Positions 33,041 to 42,904 of a stretch of 64,000 nucleotides of DNA are shown piece after piece. The stretch is taken from contig NZ_CP013854.1 of NCBI RefSeq assembly GCF_001698125.1, forward strand, positions 3,348,001-3,412,000, in the 5' to 3' direction. The stretch is from Pseudonocardia sp. HH130630-07 (lineage in GTDB: Bacteria; Actinomycetota; Actinomycetes; Mycobacteriales; Pseudonocardiaceae). How positions within the stretch are numbered: position 1 is the stretch's first letter; each line of letters starts with the position of its first letter. Made by a program: the position numbers and the translations under genes. The notes beneath the pieces are model-generated. The model searched no databases, was not told the DNA's origin, and worked only from the letters and a program-made list of their open reading frames with translations.

Positions 33041-33651
33041 GCGCTGCCCGTCGGTCGCTGGTTGACGTGGTCGAGCCGCGGGACGCCGCGCTCGTGACCG
33101 AGCACGGTGACCCCGGCCGGGTCCATCCGGAAGTGCACCCCGCCGCTCGCCGGGAGGCCGATCCAGCGCGCGGTCAGCACCCGGGAGAAGTGGCCGTGGC
33201 CCACCAGCACGACGTCGCCGTCGTCGAGCAGCGGGCGGATCCCGGCCAGGACCGCGTCGGCCCGGGCGCAGACGTCGTCGGCGGTCTCCCCGCCCGGCCA
33301 CGGGCCGTCCCAGACCGTCCAGCCGGGCAGGTCCTCGCGGATCTCCGGGGTGGTGCGGCCCTCGCCGTCGCCGTAGTCCCACTCGGAGAGCCGCTCGTCG
33401 ACGGAGTCGACCCGCAGCCCGGCCAGCTCGGCGGTGTCCCGCGCGCGCGTGCGCGGGGAGCAGAGGACGCGGGCCGGTGGTTCGGCGTGCCGGACCAGCG
33501 CCAGCGCGTCCCGCACGCTGTGCGCGGCGGCCCGGCCCGCCCCGGTCAGCGGGATGTCGGTGCGGCCGGTGTGCTTGCCGGTCCGCGACCACTCGGTCTC
33601 GCCGTGGCGCAGGAGCAGGACCCGGCCGTAGGGGTCGGTTTCGGGGCTCAC
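33037..33651 (-). CDS. Histidine phosphatase (phosphoglycerate mutase-like)
   Basis: A 204-residue histidine phosphatase with the phospho-acceptor LLLRHGETEWS (about residues 10-20), SPRTRARDTAEL, the acidic EWDYGDGEGRT and the second catalytic His in LVGHGHFSRVL. The conserved part starts at GTG 33651 (VSPETDPYGRV). The family includes cofactor-dependent mutases and broad acid phosphatases; the short form here suggests a phosphatase. It is translationally coupled to the GNAT gene. Confidence 0.87.
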   Translation of the reverse strand: MSPETDPYGRVLLLRHGETEWSRTGKHTGRTDIPLTGAGRAAAHSVRDALALVRHAEPPARVLCSPRTRARDTAELAGLRVDSVDERLSEWDYGDGEGRTTPEIREDLPGWTVWDGPWPGGETADDVCARADAVLAGIRPLLDDGDVVLVGHGHFSRVLTARWIGLPASGGVHFRMDPAGVTVLGHERGVPRLDHVNQRPTGSA

Positions 33652-33797
33652 GACGTAGACCGTAGCCGCGGACGGCGGCGGGCACCGTCCGTTCCGGATC
33701 GCCCGGTCGGACCACGGGTCCACCCGTACGAGACGTGACAGGGCCGCGCCGGTGCCGTTGGCTCGGCACCGAACCCCGTCCCCGCCCGAGGAGTCCC

Positions 33798-34724
33798 ATG
33801 ACGCAGCAGCCCCGCCGCACCGCGCGGCGGATCGCCGGGCTGGGGGCCGCGGCCGACCTGGCCGTCGCCGTCCTGGTCGTCCCCGCCGTCGCGGGAACGG
33901 CCGCCGCGCAGCCGGCGCCCGGCGCGGTCGGCCCGGGCGTCCGGCTGGTGACCCCGCTCGGCGAGGTCGCCGAGCTGTGCACGGCGAACTTCCTGTTCGA
34001 CGGGGGCGGCACGCTCTACCTCGGCGCGGCGGCGCACTGCACCGGGACCGAGGACTCGACGGGCTCGGTGAACGGGTGTGTGGAGCCGGTGCAGCCCGAG
34101 GGCACCGAGGTCCGGATCGAGGGGCGGGACGGGCGCACCTACACCGGCACCCTGGCCTACAACTCGTGGGTCACGATGCAGGACATCGGCGAGGACGACC
34201 CGGCGGCCTGCTCGTTCAACGACTTCGCGCTGATCGAGCTGAGCCCGGAGGCCGCGGCGGCGGCCGACCCGACCGTCCCGGGGTTCGGCGGCCCGGTCGG
34301 GCTGGAGGTCGGCGGCACCCGCAGCGGCGAGACCGTCTACAGCCACCAGCCCAACCAGCTCGCCGCGACGCCGAACAAGCAGGGCGTCAGCCTCGGCCGC
34401 CCGGAGAGCCCGCGGATGCACGTGGTCGTGACGGCACCGCCCGGGGTACCCGGCGACTCCGGATCGGGGTACCTCGACTCCGAGGGCAGGGCGTTCGGCG
34501 TGCTGTCCAGCCTGCTGGCGCCGACGACGGCGAACGGCGTCACCGACATCGCCCAGGCCCTCGACTACGCCATGACCTACGGCGGGATCGACGACGTGCG
34601 GCTGGTGCCGGGCACCCGTCCGTTCACCCCGGGCCGGACGGCGCAGCCGATGACCGAGCTCCCCTCCGGCCCGCAGCTGCCGGACAGCCCGCTGCCGGAG
34701 CTGACGCCCTCGCCGCTGCGCTGA
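33798..34724 (+). CDS. Secreted trypsin-like serine protease
   Basis: A 308-residue exported protein. A basic N-terminus (MTQQPRRTARR), a hydrophobic Ala/Val core and a cleavage region near TAAAQPAP form a signal peptide. The triad can be placed as His in LGAAAHC (about 76), Asp in SFNDFALIEL (about 141) and Ser in PGDSGSGYLDSEG (about 221), the chymotrypsin-fold order. The C-terminal 30 residues are Pro-rich. ATG 33798 follows a GAGGAG site. An extracellular role is likely; the substrate is unknown. Confidence 0.85.
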   Translation: MTQQPRRTARRIAGLGAAADLAVAVLVVPAVAGTAAAQPAPGAVGPGVRLVTPLGEVAELCTANFLFDGGGTLYLGAAAHCTGTEDSTGSVNGCVEPVQPEGTEVRIEGRDGRTYTGTLAYNSWVTMQDIGEDDPAACSFNDFALIELSPEAAAAADPTVPGFGGPVGLEVGGTRSGETVYSHQPNQLAATPNKQGVSLGRPESPRMHVVVTAPPGVPGDSGSGYLDSEGRAFGVLSSLLAPTTANGVTDIAQALDYAMTYGGIDDVRLVPGTRPFTPGRTAQPMTELPSGPQLPDSPLPELTPSPLR

Positions 34725-35001
34725 GGCCCCGGGCCGGTGACCTGCAGTGAATCCGTACGTACGTTCTGTGCCGACGCCCACTCCGGCCGGTCGGACCGCC
34801 GGGCCCCGGGCGTACCGGCGGTAGGGTCGCCCGCAACCCAGACAGCCGTGTCCCGCGCCGGAGCCGTATCCGGTCCCTGGCGAGCGGGATGGCCGTCCGG
34901 CACCGGTGAACCGGCCGACGACACCCGCGGCCCCCGGTGCAACGGCACGCGCCCGCTCCGCCGGGCGCCGCTCACCCCTACCCGTTCCACTGGAGCCATT
35001 C

Positions 35002-36162
35002 ATGACGCTCGCCCAGGACCGCCCGGCCGTCCCCGCCCGTGACGAGGTGTTCGGCGCGCACGAGGGCGGCAAGCTCGCGACCGGGCTGACCGCGCCGCTG
35101 GCCGACGCGCACGACCTGTCGATCGCCTACACCCCCGGCGTGGCGGACGTCTGCCGGGCGATCGCCGACGACGCCGCGCTCGCCTCCCGCTACACCTGGG
35201 CGCACCGGCTGGTCGCCGTGGTCAGCGACGGCACCGCGGTGCTCGGGCTCGGCGACATCGGCCCGCGGGCCTCGTTGCCGGTGATGGAGGGCAAGTCGGC
35301 GCTGTTCAAGACGTTCGCCGGGCTCGACTCGATCCCGCTGGTGCTCGACACCACCGACGTCGACGAGATCGTCGAGACCCTGGTCCGGCTGCGCCCGACC
35401 TTCGGTGCGGTGAACCTCGAGGACGTCTCGGCACCGCGCTGCTTCGAGCTGGAGCGCCGGCTGATCGAGGCGCTGGACTGCCCGGTCATGCACGACGACC
35501 AGCACGGGACGGCGGTCGTCCTGCTCGCGGCGCTGCAGGGTGCCTGCCGGGTCCAGGACCGTGCGGTGACCGATCTGCGGGTCGTCGTGTCCGGTGCCGG
35601 GGCCGCCGGGATCGCCTGCGCGCGGATCCTGCTCGCGGCCGGGGCGTCCGACGTCGTGCTGGTGGACTCGCGGGGGATCGTCGACGCCGGGCGGGGCGGG
35701 GTGAAGGCCGAGCTGGCCGCGGTGACGAACCCGCGCGGCGTGACCGGCGGGATCGCCGAGGCGCTGGCCGGGGCGGACGTGTTCGTCGGGCTCTCCAGCG
35801 CCCGGCTGCCGGAGGAGCTGCTGGCCACGATGGCGCCCGGCGGGATGGTCTTCGCACTGTCCAACCCCGACCCCGAGGTCCACCCGGACGTCGCGGCGCG
35901 GCACGCGGCGATCGTCGCGACCGGGCGCAGCGACTTCCCGAACCAGATCAACAACGTGCTGGCCTTCCCGGGGATCTTCCGGGGCGCGCTGGACGCGGGG
36001 GCCCGCCGGATCACCGACCGGATGAAGGTGGCCGCGGCACAGGCCATCGCCGGGGTCGGCGCCGACGAGCTGTCGCCGACCCGGATCGTGCCCGGCCCGT
36101 TCGACCCGCGGGTGGCACCGGCCGTGGCGGCGGCGGTGGCGCAGGCGGCCGGGGAGGGCTGA
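35002..36162 (+). CDS. NAD(P)-dependent malic enzyme
   Basis: A 386-residue short-form bacterial malic enzyme, oxidatively decarboxylating malate to pyruvate. Motifs are AYTPGVADVCRAIADD, LGLGDIGPRASLPVMEGKS, the acidic metal site NLEDVSAPRCFELER, CPVMHDDQHGTAVV, the Rossmann VVVSGAGAAGIACARIL and SDFPNQINNVLAFPGIFRGA. Cofactor preference is not decided. ATG 35002 gives the family N-terminus. The 276 bp upstream hold no gene; 36163-36502 downstream is also non-coding and contains the promoter region of the next gene. Confidence 0.93.
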   Translation: MTLAQDRPAVPARDEVFGAHEGGKLATGLTAPLADAHDLSIAYTPGVADVCRAIADDAALASRYTWAHRLVAVVSDGTAVLGLGDIGPRASLPVMEGKSALFKTFAGLDSIPLVLDTTDVDEIVETLVRLRPTFGAVNLEDVSAPRCFELERRLIEALDCPVMHDDQHGTAVVLLAALQGACRVQDRAVTDLRVVVSGAGAAGIACARILLAAGASDVVLVDSRGIVDAGRGGVKAELAAVTNPRGVTGGIAEALAGADVFVGLSSARLPEELLATMAPGGMVFALSNPDPEVHPDVAARHAAIVATGRSDFPNQINNVLAFPGIFRGALDAGARRITDRMKVAAAQAIAGVGADELSPTRIVPGPFDPRVAPAVAAAVAQAAGEG

Positions 36163-36502
36163 GGCCCGGCCGGCGCGACGCCCGATGTGACGGGTGTGCA
36201 CAAGTCGGCACGGACGGTCACGAACCGTGCCCGTGACGACCGTGCGGCGAACGGTACATCGCGCTGTGAGCGGTCGGACACGCAGCGTTGATCTTCACTT
36301 CACCGTTCGGCGAAGGATGAGCGCCCTTCACCCTCAGGCGTCGGCGTGTCACCAACGGTGAACGTTCCTCGGAGTATCGGCGTTGCGCCGAATGGTCCCG
36401 TCACCCGCTGTGCGGGATAGCTCGATCGGGCTATCCGTGCGGATCGCCCGGCCCGGTGGCTCGTTGAGCCCCCTGGAACTGCCGAGCAGAACGGAGGCGG
36501 GC

Positions 36503-39367
36503 GTGGCCGACCTGGATCCACGGACGGGACACCGTCCGGGGGGTACGCCCCGTGACATGGCCGACGAGCCGTGGACGGACGATCCCCGGGAGACCGACGC
36601 CCGTGTCACGGATGTCGCAGATGCTGCGGACGTCGCAGGTGTCCCGGCGGATCTCGCCGGTGACCTCGCCCGGGCCTTCGCGGGCCCGGGGGGCACGGCC
36701 GCCACCCGGCCGCGGCCGCGGCCCGGGCCGCACCCGGCGCCCGCCGGGCCGGCGGCCGTGCTCCCCGGCCCGGTGCCGCCCGCGCCCGGCCCGGTGAGCG
36801 GGGCCACGACCACGCTGCCCGCCCCGGGCGTGGTGCGCGCCGGCCCGGCCGGCGCGGACGAGCCGCGTCCGGACCGGCCCGGCCGGCCGTCGCCGACGCC
36901 GCGGCCGGCCGGAGGCGCGGCCGGGCACGAGCCCGAGGTCACCGATCCGGCCGACCACTCCGCCGTCCAGCTGCCGCCGTCGCCGGCGCTGCTCTGCGAC
37001 GCCGCCGGCATCGTCCTGCACACGAACGCGGCGCTGCGCCGGCTGGCCGGTTCGGCCGACCCGACCGGGATGAAGCTGCCGCAGCTGCTCGTCGGCCCGG
37101 ACGCCGACGCCCGGCTGGTGCGCGCCGACCGCAGGCTCGCCCGGGTGAAGGTCGTCCGGTGGCCGCAGCCGGACGGGCGCCTGGTCGTACTCCTGACCGC
37201 GTTCCCGGACGCCGCCCCCGCCGCGTTCGACGACACGCCCGCGCTGGACCTGGAGCGCGCCACCCGGTCGGGGACCTGGACCTTCGACCTGCAGGCCGGG
37301 ACCCTCACCCGCAGCGAGGGCCTGGTGGAGCTCTACCGCGTGCTCGGCGTCCGGCCGGACGGCCCGGACGGCCCGATCGAGGGCGAGCAGGTGGAGCGGG
37401 TGTGCCGCGCCCTGCAGCGCGGCCCGGACGGCCGGCCCCGGCCCGCGCCGGCCCCGCACGCCGGGCCCGCCGGGCCCGCCGCGCACGCTGCGCACTCTTC
37501 GGAGATCCGGCCCGAGGGCGGCGTCGTGCTGTCCTGCCGCACCCGGATCGACCGCACCCCCGGCGGTGCCCCGTTGCGCCTGATCGGGACCGTGCAGGAC
37601 GTCACCGACCGGCGGCGCGCCGAGTCCAGGGCGCAGCGGTCCGGGCAGCGGTTCGCCGACCTGGTCGCGACGATCACCACCGGCGTCGCGATGCTCGACG
37701 GCCGTGGCCGGATCGTGGACGCCAACCCGGCGCTGTGCCAGCTGCTCGACGCGGACCTGGAGACGCTGCGCGGCGTGCCGGCGCGGTCGCTGTCCGCCGA
37801 CCCGCAGTCCGGGGAGCGGGGCGGGCTGCCGGACTGGCTGCGCGCCCCGTCGCACCCCGAGCCGACCTACCGGATCGAGTCGCTCCCGCTGCTGCGGGCC
37901 GACGGCACCCGGGTCGAGTGCGAGGTCGTGGTCAACGCCTCCCCGTCCGACGACGGCCGCCCGTTCTGGCTGCTCGTCGTCACCGACGTCGGGGAACGCC
38001 GGCGGGCCGCCGACGTCCTGCACGAGGCCGACACCATCGACCCGCTGACCCGGCTGCCGAACCGGGCCGGCCTGCTGGAGGTCGCCGACCGGCTGCTCGC
38101 CGGGCCGGAGGCGCACCGGGTCGCGGTCGTCTGCGGCGACGTCGACGACTTCGCCAGGGTCAACACCGGGCTCGGGCACGAGGCCGGGGACGCCCTGCTG
38201 GTCGAGCTGGCCGGGCGGCTGCAGCGCGAGCTGCCGCCGCTGTGCACGGCCGGGCGGCTCTCGGCGGACGAGTTCGCCGTCGTCTGCGCCGACATCGAGG
38301 ACACCGGCGGTGTCTCCGCGCTCGCCGGGACGGTGGCGGAGCTGCTGCGCGGTTCGGTCACGGTCGGCGGCCGGCCGGTGGCCCTGACGACCTCGGTCGG
38401 CGTCGCCACCCGGGACGCGGTGCCGGTCGGCCCGCGCCCGCCGCGCGGCGACGACCTGCTGCGCTCGGCCGAGGTCGCCGTTCACCACGCCAAGCAGCGC
38501 GGCCGGGGGACCGTCGCGGTCGCCGACCGCGGGACCGTCGCACCGGAGCTGCGCCAGCTCGAGCTGGAGGCGGAGCTGCGGGCGGCGATCGAGTCCGACG
38601 CGCTGCGGCTGGAGTACCAGCCGGTCGTCGGCCCGGACGGCACGGTGCTCTCGGCCGAGGCGCTGCTGCGCTGGTCGCACCCGGTGCACGGCGAGGTGTC
38701 CCCGGGCGAGTTCCTGCCGGTCGCCCAGCGCAGCGGGCTGCAGCGGGACCTGGACGTGTGGGTCCTGCGCACCGCGACCACCGAGGCGGCGACCTGGCCG
38801 CAGCACTGGCAGCGGATCGCCGTCGCGGTGAACCTGGCCGGCCTGCTGCCGGCCGACCCGGCGTTCCTCGACGAGGTGAGCGCCGCCGTCGAGCGGGCCG
38901 GGCTGGGCTGGGACCAGCTGGTGCTCGAACTGGTGGAGACCAGCCTCGTCTCGCTCCCCGCCCCGGCGCTGGACGCGATGAGCGAGCTGGTGCGCCGCGG
39001 CGTCCGGTTCGCCGTCGACGACTTCGGCACCGGCTACTCCTCGCTCGCCCGGCTCAAGGAGCTCCCGGCGCAGACGGTCAAGGTCGACCGTGCGTTCGTC
39101 ACCGGGGTCGGTACCGACCCGGCGGACTTCGCGCTGGCCAGGGCGGTCGTCGAGGTCGCACGGGCGATGGGGCGGGCCACGGTCGCCGAGGGCGTCGAGA
39201 CCGCGGAGCAGTTCCACGTGCTGCGCGGGATCGGGGTCAACGCCTTCCAGGGCTGGCTGTTCGCCCGCTCGCTGCGCCCGGACGACCTGCACCGGGTGCT
39301 GCGCGGCGGCGGCCTGCCCACCCCGGCGACCTCGACCCCGGACGGCGGGCCCCCCGGCGCCTGGTGA
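36503..39367 (+). CDS. PAS-GGDEF(degenerate)-EAL protein
   Basis: A 954-residue protein. The first ~150 residues are Pro/Ala/Gly-rich and disordered; two PAS-like domains follow (about 155-370 and 375-500), then a GGDEF domain (about 500-680) and an EAL domain (about 690-930). The GGDEF signature reads RLSADEFAVV, lacking the Gly pair needed for cyclase activity. The EAL domain keeps SAEALLRWSH and DDFGTGYSSL, so it is probably a c-di-GMP phosphodiesterase whose GGDEF module is regulatory. GTG 36503 has GGAGGCGG upstream. Confidence 0.88.
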   Translation: MADLDPRTGHRPGGTPRDMADEPWTDDPRETDARVTDVADAADVAGVPADLAGDLARAFAGPGGTAATRPRPRPGPHPAPAGPAAVLPGPVPPAPGPVSGATTTLPAPGVVRAGPAGADEPRPDRPGRPSPTPRPAGGAAGHEPEVTDPADHSAVQLPPSPALLCDAAGIVLHTNAALRRLAGSADPTGMKLPQLLVGPDADARLVRADRRLARVKVVRWPQPDGRLVVLLTAFPDAAPAAFDDTPALDLERATRSGTWTFDLQAGTLTRSEGLVELYRVLGVRPDGPDGPIEGEQVERVCRALQRGPDGRPRPAPAPHAGPAGPAAHAAHSSEIRPEGGVVLSCRTRIDRTPGGAPLRLIGTVQDVTDRRRAESRAQRSGQRFADLVATITTGVAMLDGRGRIVDANPALCQLLDADLETLRGVPARSLSADPQSGERGGLPDWLRAPSHPEPTYRIESLPLLRADGTRVECEVVVNASPSDDGRPFWLLVVTDVGERRRAADVLHEADTIDPLTRLPNRAGLLEVADRLLAGPEAHRVAVVCGDVDDFARVNTGLGHEAGDALLVELAGRLQRELPPLCTAGRLSADEFAVVCADIEDTGGVSALAGTVAELLRGSVTVGGRPVALTTSVGVATRDAVPVGPRPPRGDDLLRSAEVAVHHAKQRGRGTVAVADRGTVAPELRQLELEAELRAAIESDALRLEYQPVVGPDGTVLSAEALLRWSHPVHGEVSPGEFLPVAQRSGLQRDLDVWVLRTATTEAATWPQHWQRIAVAVNLAGLLPADPAFLDEVSAAVERAGLGWDQLVLELVETSLVSLPAPALDAMSELVRRGVRFAVDDFGTGYSSLARLKELPAQTVKVDRAFVTGVGTDPADFALARAVVEVARAMGRATVAEGVETAEQFHVLRGIGVNAFQGWLFARSLRPDDLHRVLRGGGLPTPATSTPDGGPPGAW

Positions 39368-39504
39368 GGCGGTGGCCGGCCCCCGGTCCGGACACGTGTC
39401 CGGCGATCGGGGACCGGGTCGCCGGGCGCCCCCGTTCGGGTTACTGTGCTCCGACATCGCGGCCCTTCCTCAGGGCCGCGCGCCGAAGGCAGGGGGAGCC
39501 GGCG

Positions 39505-40584
39505 ATGATCGAGTTCCGGGGCGTCACGAAGCGCTTCCCGGACGGGACGGTCGCGGTCGACGAGTTGGACCTCGTCGCGGAGCAGGGGCGGATCACGGTC
39601 TTCGTGGGTCCGTCCGGCTGCGGCAAGACGACCTCCCTCCGCATGATCAACAGGATGGTCGAGCCGACCGAGGGCGCGCTGCGGGTGGACGGGCAGGACG
39701 TGCTCGCCGCGGACCCCGCCGAGCTGCGCCGCGGGATCGGCTACGTGATCCAGCAGGCCGGGCTGTTCCCGCACCGCACGATCGTCGACAACATCGCGAC
39801 GGTGCCGATGCTCGTCGGGAGCGGCAAGAAGGCGGCCCGGGACCGGGCGATGGAGCTGATGGAGACCGTCGGCCTCGACACGTCGATGGCCCGCCGCTAC
39901 CCGACCCAGCTCTCCGGTGGCCAGCAGCAGCGGGTCGGCGTGGCCAGGGCGCTCGCCGCGGACCCGCCGGTGCTGCTGATGGACGAGCCGTTCTCCGCGG
40001 TGGACCCGGTGGTCCGGGAGAGCCTGCAGGACGAGCTGCTCCGGCTGCAGTCCGAGCTGGGCAAGACCATCGTGTTCGTCACCCACGACATCGACGAGGC
40101 GATCAAGCTCGGCGACCGGGTCGCGGTGTTCCGGGTCGGCGGCAAGCTGGCCCAGTACGACGAGCCGGGCGTGCTGCTGTCCCGCCCGGTGGACGACTTC
40201 GTCGACAACTTCGTCGGCCGGGACCGGGGCTACCGCGGTCTGGGCTTCCTGACCTCCGACGCCATCCCGCTCGGCTCGCTGGACATGCGGTCGGTCGGGG
40301 ACCCGCTGCCGTCGGCGGGCTGGTCGCTGGTCGTCGACGCGACCGCCCGCCCGCTGGGCTGGGTCGAGGCCGGCGACGGCGTCGTCACCGACGGCGCGAT
40401 CGTCCCCGGCGGCACGCTGTACGCGGTCGGCTCGGGCTCGCTGCGCGGTGCGCTCGACGCGGCGCTGTCCTCGCCGTCCGGCCAGGGCGTCGCCGTCGAC
40501 GCCGAGGGCCGGGTCGCCGGGTCGGTCACGGCCGACGACGTGCTGGCGGCGCTGCCCGCCGCGCGCGACGACTCCGCCGCGTAG
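39505..40584 (+). CDS. Osmoprotectant ABC transporter ATP-binding protein (OpuCA/ProV-like)
   Basis: A 359-residue ATPase of the glycine betaine/choline importer group. Walker A is GPSGCGKTT (about residues 36-44), signature LSGGQQQRV (about 139), Walker B VLLMDEPFSAVDP (about 158) and HDIDEAIKLGDR. The C-terminal ~100 residues form a CBS-like regulatory module (VVDATARPLGWVEAG and SVTADDVLAAL), which in this family senses ionic strength or cyclic nucleotides. ATG 39505 has AGGGGGAG upstream. First gene of a four-gene operon. Confidence 0.92.
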   Translation: MIEFRGVTKRFPDGTVAVDELDLVAEQGRITVFVGPSGCGKTTSLRMINRMVEPTEGALRVDGQDVLAADPAELRRGIGYVIQQAGLFPHRTIVDNIATVPMLVGSGKKAARDRAMELMETVGLDTSMARRYPTQLSGGQQQRVGVARALAADPPVLLMDEPFSAVDPVVRESLQDELLRLQSELGKTIVFVTHDIDEAIKLGDRVAVFRVGGKLAQYDEPGVLLSRPVDDFVDNFVGRDRGYRGLGFLTSDAIPLGSLDMRSVGDPLPSAGWSLVVDATARPLGWVEAGDGVVTDGAIVPGGTLYAVGSGSLRGALDAALSSPSGQGVAVDAEGRVAGSVTADDVLAALPAARDDSAA

Positions 40585-40593
40585 GGCCGGGCC

Positions 40594-41256
40594 ATGGACT
40601 GGGTCTTCCGCAACCTCGATCTCGTGCTGGAGCTGACCGGCCAGCACGCGGTGTTCTCGCTGGTCCCGGTGCTGCTGGGGCTGGTGCTGGCGATCCCGCT
40701 CGGCTGGCTGGCCAACCGCCGGTCCTGGGGCCGGACGCTGACGCTCAACGCGGCCGGGTTCCTCTACACGCTGCCGTCGCTGGCGTTGTTCGTCTTCCTG
40801 CCGCCGATCCTCGGCACCCGGATCCTGGACACGACCAACGTGATCGTCGCGCTCACGGTCTACGTGCTGGCCCTGCTGGTGCGCACGGTCGCCGACGCGC
40901 TCTCCGCGGTCCCGCCGAAGATCGTCGACTCGGCGACGGCGATGGGCTACCGCCCGGTCCGCCGGTTCGTCTCGGTCGAGCTGCCGATGGCCGTGCCGGT
41001 GATCGTCGCCGGGCTGCGGGTCGCGTCGGTGAGCACGATCAGCCTGGTGACGGTCGGCTCGGTGATCGGCTTCGGCGGCCTCGGCAAGATGTTCACCGAG
41101 GGCTTCCAGCGGGAGATCCCGCAGCAGACGATCGCGGGCATCGTGCTGGTGCTGCTGCTCGCGGTGGTGATCGACGCGCTGCTGGTGCTCCTGGGGCGGC
41201 TGCCCACCCCGTGGGAGCGGGCGGGCCAGCGGGCCAGGGCGGGAGCGACGACATGA
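40594..41256 (+). CDS. Osmoprotectant ABC transporter permease (OpuCB-like)
   Basis: A 220-residue permease with about six membrane helices and the binding-protein-dependent EAA loop region (IVDSATAMGYRPVRRFVSVE). It belongs to the proW/opuCB group. It starts 9 bp after the ATPase stop and overlaps the second permease start by 4 bp (ATGA). Confidence 0.9.
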   Translation: MDWVFRNLDLVLELTGQHAVFSLVPVLLGLVLAIPLGWLANRRSWGRTLTLNAAGFLYTLPSLALFVFLPPILGTRILDTTNVIVALTVYVLALLVRTVADALSAVPPKIVDSATAMGYRPVRRFVSVELPMAVPVIVAGLRVASVSTISLVTVGSVIGFGGLGKMFTEGFQREIPQQTIAGIVLVLLLAVVIDALLVLLGRLPTPWERAGQRARAGATT

Positions 41257-41990
41257 CCTACCTCGGCTGGCTGTTCGACGGTGCGAACTGGGCGGGCCCG
41301 GAGGGGATCCTGGTCCGGCTCGCCGAGCACCTCGGCTACACCGCACTGACCATGCTGATCGCGATGGTGATCGCGCTGCCGCTGGGTGCCTGGATCGGGC
41401 ACACCGGTCGCGGCGGGTTCGTCGTCGTCGGGCTGGCGAACGCGCTGCGCGCGCTGCCGACGCTGGGCCTGCTGGTCCTGCTGTTCCTGCTCGTCGGGCT
41501 GGGCCTGCTCGGCCCGCTCATCGCGCTGGTGATCATGGCGATCCCGCCGCTGCTCGCCGGCGCCTACTCCGGGGTGCGCAACGTCGACCCGGCGGTGGTG
41601 GACGCCGCCCGCGGCGTCGGCATGCGCGGCCCCGAGGTACTGGCCAAGGTCGAGCTGCCGAACGCGCTGCCGCTGATCATCGGCGGCATCCGGAGCGCGA
41701 CCCTGCAGGTCATCTCGACGGCGACGGTCGCGGCCTACGTCGGCATCGGCGGGCTCGGCCGGTTCATCATCGACGGCCTGGGCCAGCGCGACTTCGGTGC
41801 GATGATCGGCGGCTCGATCCTGGTCGCCCTGCTCGCCGTCGTCGCGGACCTGGTGCTGGGCGGGCTGCAGCGACTGATCGTCTCGCCCGGCCTGCGTGCC
41901 GGTGCGGCGGCGGCGCCACCGGCCGGAACCGGTGGCCGACGGCTGCGGGTGCTCCGCGGCGGACGCGACACGGAGGCGAGCGCGGCGTGA
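41253..41990 (+). CDS. Osmoprotectant ABC transporter permease (OpuCD-like)
   Basis: A 245-residue second permease. The EAA loop reads VVDAARGVGMRGPEVLAKVE, and membrane segments cover residues 20-215. A basic tail (GGRRLRVLRGGRDTEASAA) extends past the last helix. Two distinct permeases beside one ATPase match the heterodimeric OpuC layout. It overlaps the binding-protein gene by 4 bp. Confidence 0.9.
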   Translation: MTYLGWLFDGANWAGPEGILVRLAEHLGYTALTMLIAMVIALPLGAWIGHTGRGGFVVVGLANALRALPTLGLLVLLFLLVGLGLLGPLIALVIMAIPPLLAGAYSGVRNVDPAVVDAARGVGMRGPEVLAKVELPNALPLIIGGIRSATLQVISTATVAAYVGIGGLGRFIIDGLGQRDFGAMIGGSILVALLAVVADLVLGGLQRLIVSPGLRAGAAAAPPAGTGGRRLRVLRGGRDTEASAA

Positions 41991-42895
41991 AGAAGCTGGT
42001 GACACTGCTGGTCGTGGCGGCGTTCGCGCTGGCCGGCTGCGGCGGCGACCCGCTCGCGGGCTCGGACACCGATCCCGACGTCGTCGCGATCGGCTCCGGG
42101 AACTTCACCGAGTCCCAGCTGCTGGCCGAGGTCTACGCGATCGCCCTGCGCGACGCCGGGGTGCAGGTCGAGGACCCGGTGGCGATCGGCTCCCGGGAGG
42201 CGTACTTCCCGGCGCTGCAGGACGGCTCGGTCGACCTGATCCCGGACTACTCCGGCGCGCTGCTGACCTACCTCGACGAGGAGTCCACGGCCGTCGAGCC
42301 GGACGACGTGTACACCGCGCTGCAGCAGGCCCTGCCGCCGGAACTGCTGCTCGGCCGGATGTCGGAGGCCGAGAACAAGGACGCGGTCGTCGTCACCCGG
42401 GAGACCGCCACCCGGCTGAACCTGCGCTCGATCGCCGACCTGGCGCCGCACTGCCCGGAGCTGACCTTCGGCGGGGGCCCGGAGTTCCGGACCAGGACCG
42501 ACGGCATCCCCGGCCTGGCGAAGAACTACGGCTGTGCGTTCAAGGACTACCGGTCGCTGGACTCGGGCGGCCCGCTGACCGTCGCCGCCCTGGAGGGCGA
42601 CGACGTGCAGGCGGCGAACCTGTTCACCACCGACCCGGCCCTCCCGCAGAACGACTTCGTGCCGCTGGCGGACCCGAAGGAGAACTTCGCCGCGCAGAAC
42701 GTCGTGCCGGTGATGGCACAGCGCAAGGCGACGCCACAGGTGCGTGCGGTGCTCGACCGGATCTCCGGCGAGCTCTCCACCGAGGAGCTGCTCGCGATGA
42801 ACGCCGAGGCGGCGGGGCCGGACAAGCCGGCCCTGCGCACCGTGGCCGCCGACTGGCTGGAGCGCAGGGGCATCACCGCCGGCAGCGGCGCGTGA
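41987..42895 (+). CDS. Glycine betaine/choline-type substrate-binding lipoprotein
   Basis: A 302-residue OpuAC-type binding protein. The signal peptide MKKLVTLLVVAAFALAGCGG carries a lipobox (LAGC), so it is anchored outside the membrane. Family segments include AIGSGNFTESQLLAEVYAIA, SREAYFPALQDGSVDLIPDY and the late NVVPVMAQRKATPQ. It should deliver osmoprotectants to the two permeases. GTG 41987 overlaps the upstream stop. It is convergent with the Nramp-like gene, 9 bp away. Confidence 0.92.
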   Translation: MKKLVTLLVVAAFALAGCGGDPLAGSDTDPDVVAIGSGNFTESQLLAEVYAIALRDAGVQVEDPVAIGSREAYFPALQDGSVDLIPDYSGALLTYLDEESTAVEPDDVYTALQQALPPELLLGRMSEAENKDAVVVTRETATRLNLRSIADLAPHCPELTFGGGPEFRTRTDGIPGLAKNYGCAFKDYRSLDSGGPLTVAALEGDDVQAANLFTTDPALPQNDFVPLADPKENFAAQNVVPVMAQRKATPQVRAVLDRISGELSTEELLAMNAEAAGPDKPALRTVAADWLERRGITAGSGA

Positions 42896-42904
42896 GGCCC
42901 GGGC

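Noticed and set aside
36431..39457. A 1,008-codon minus-strand frame antisense to the GGDEF-EAL gene.
   Set aside because: Its composition is an Arg/Gly/Pro/Val shadow of the coding strand, with no domain and no ribosome-binding site.
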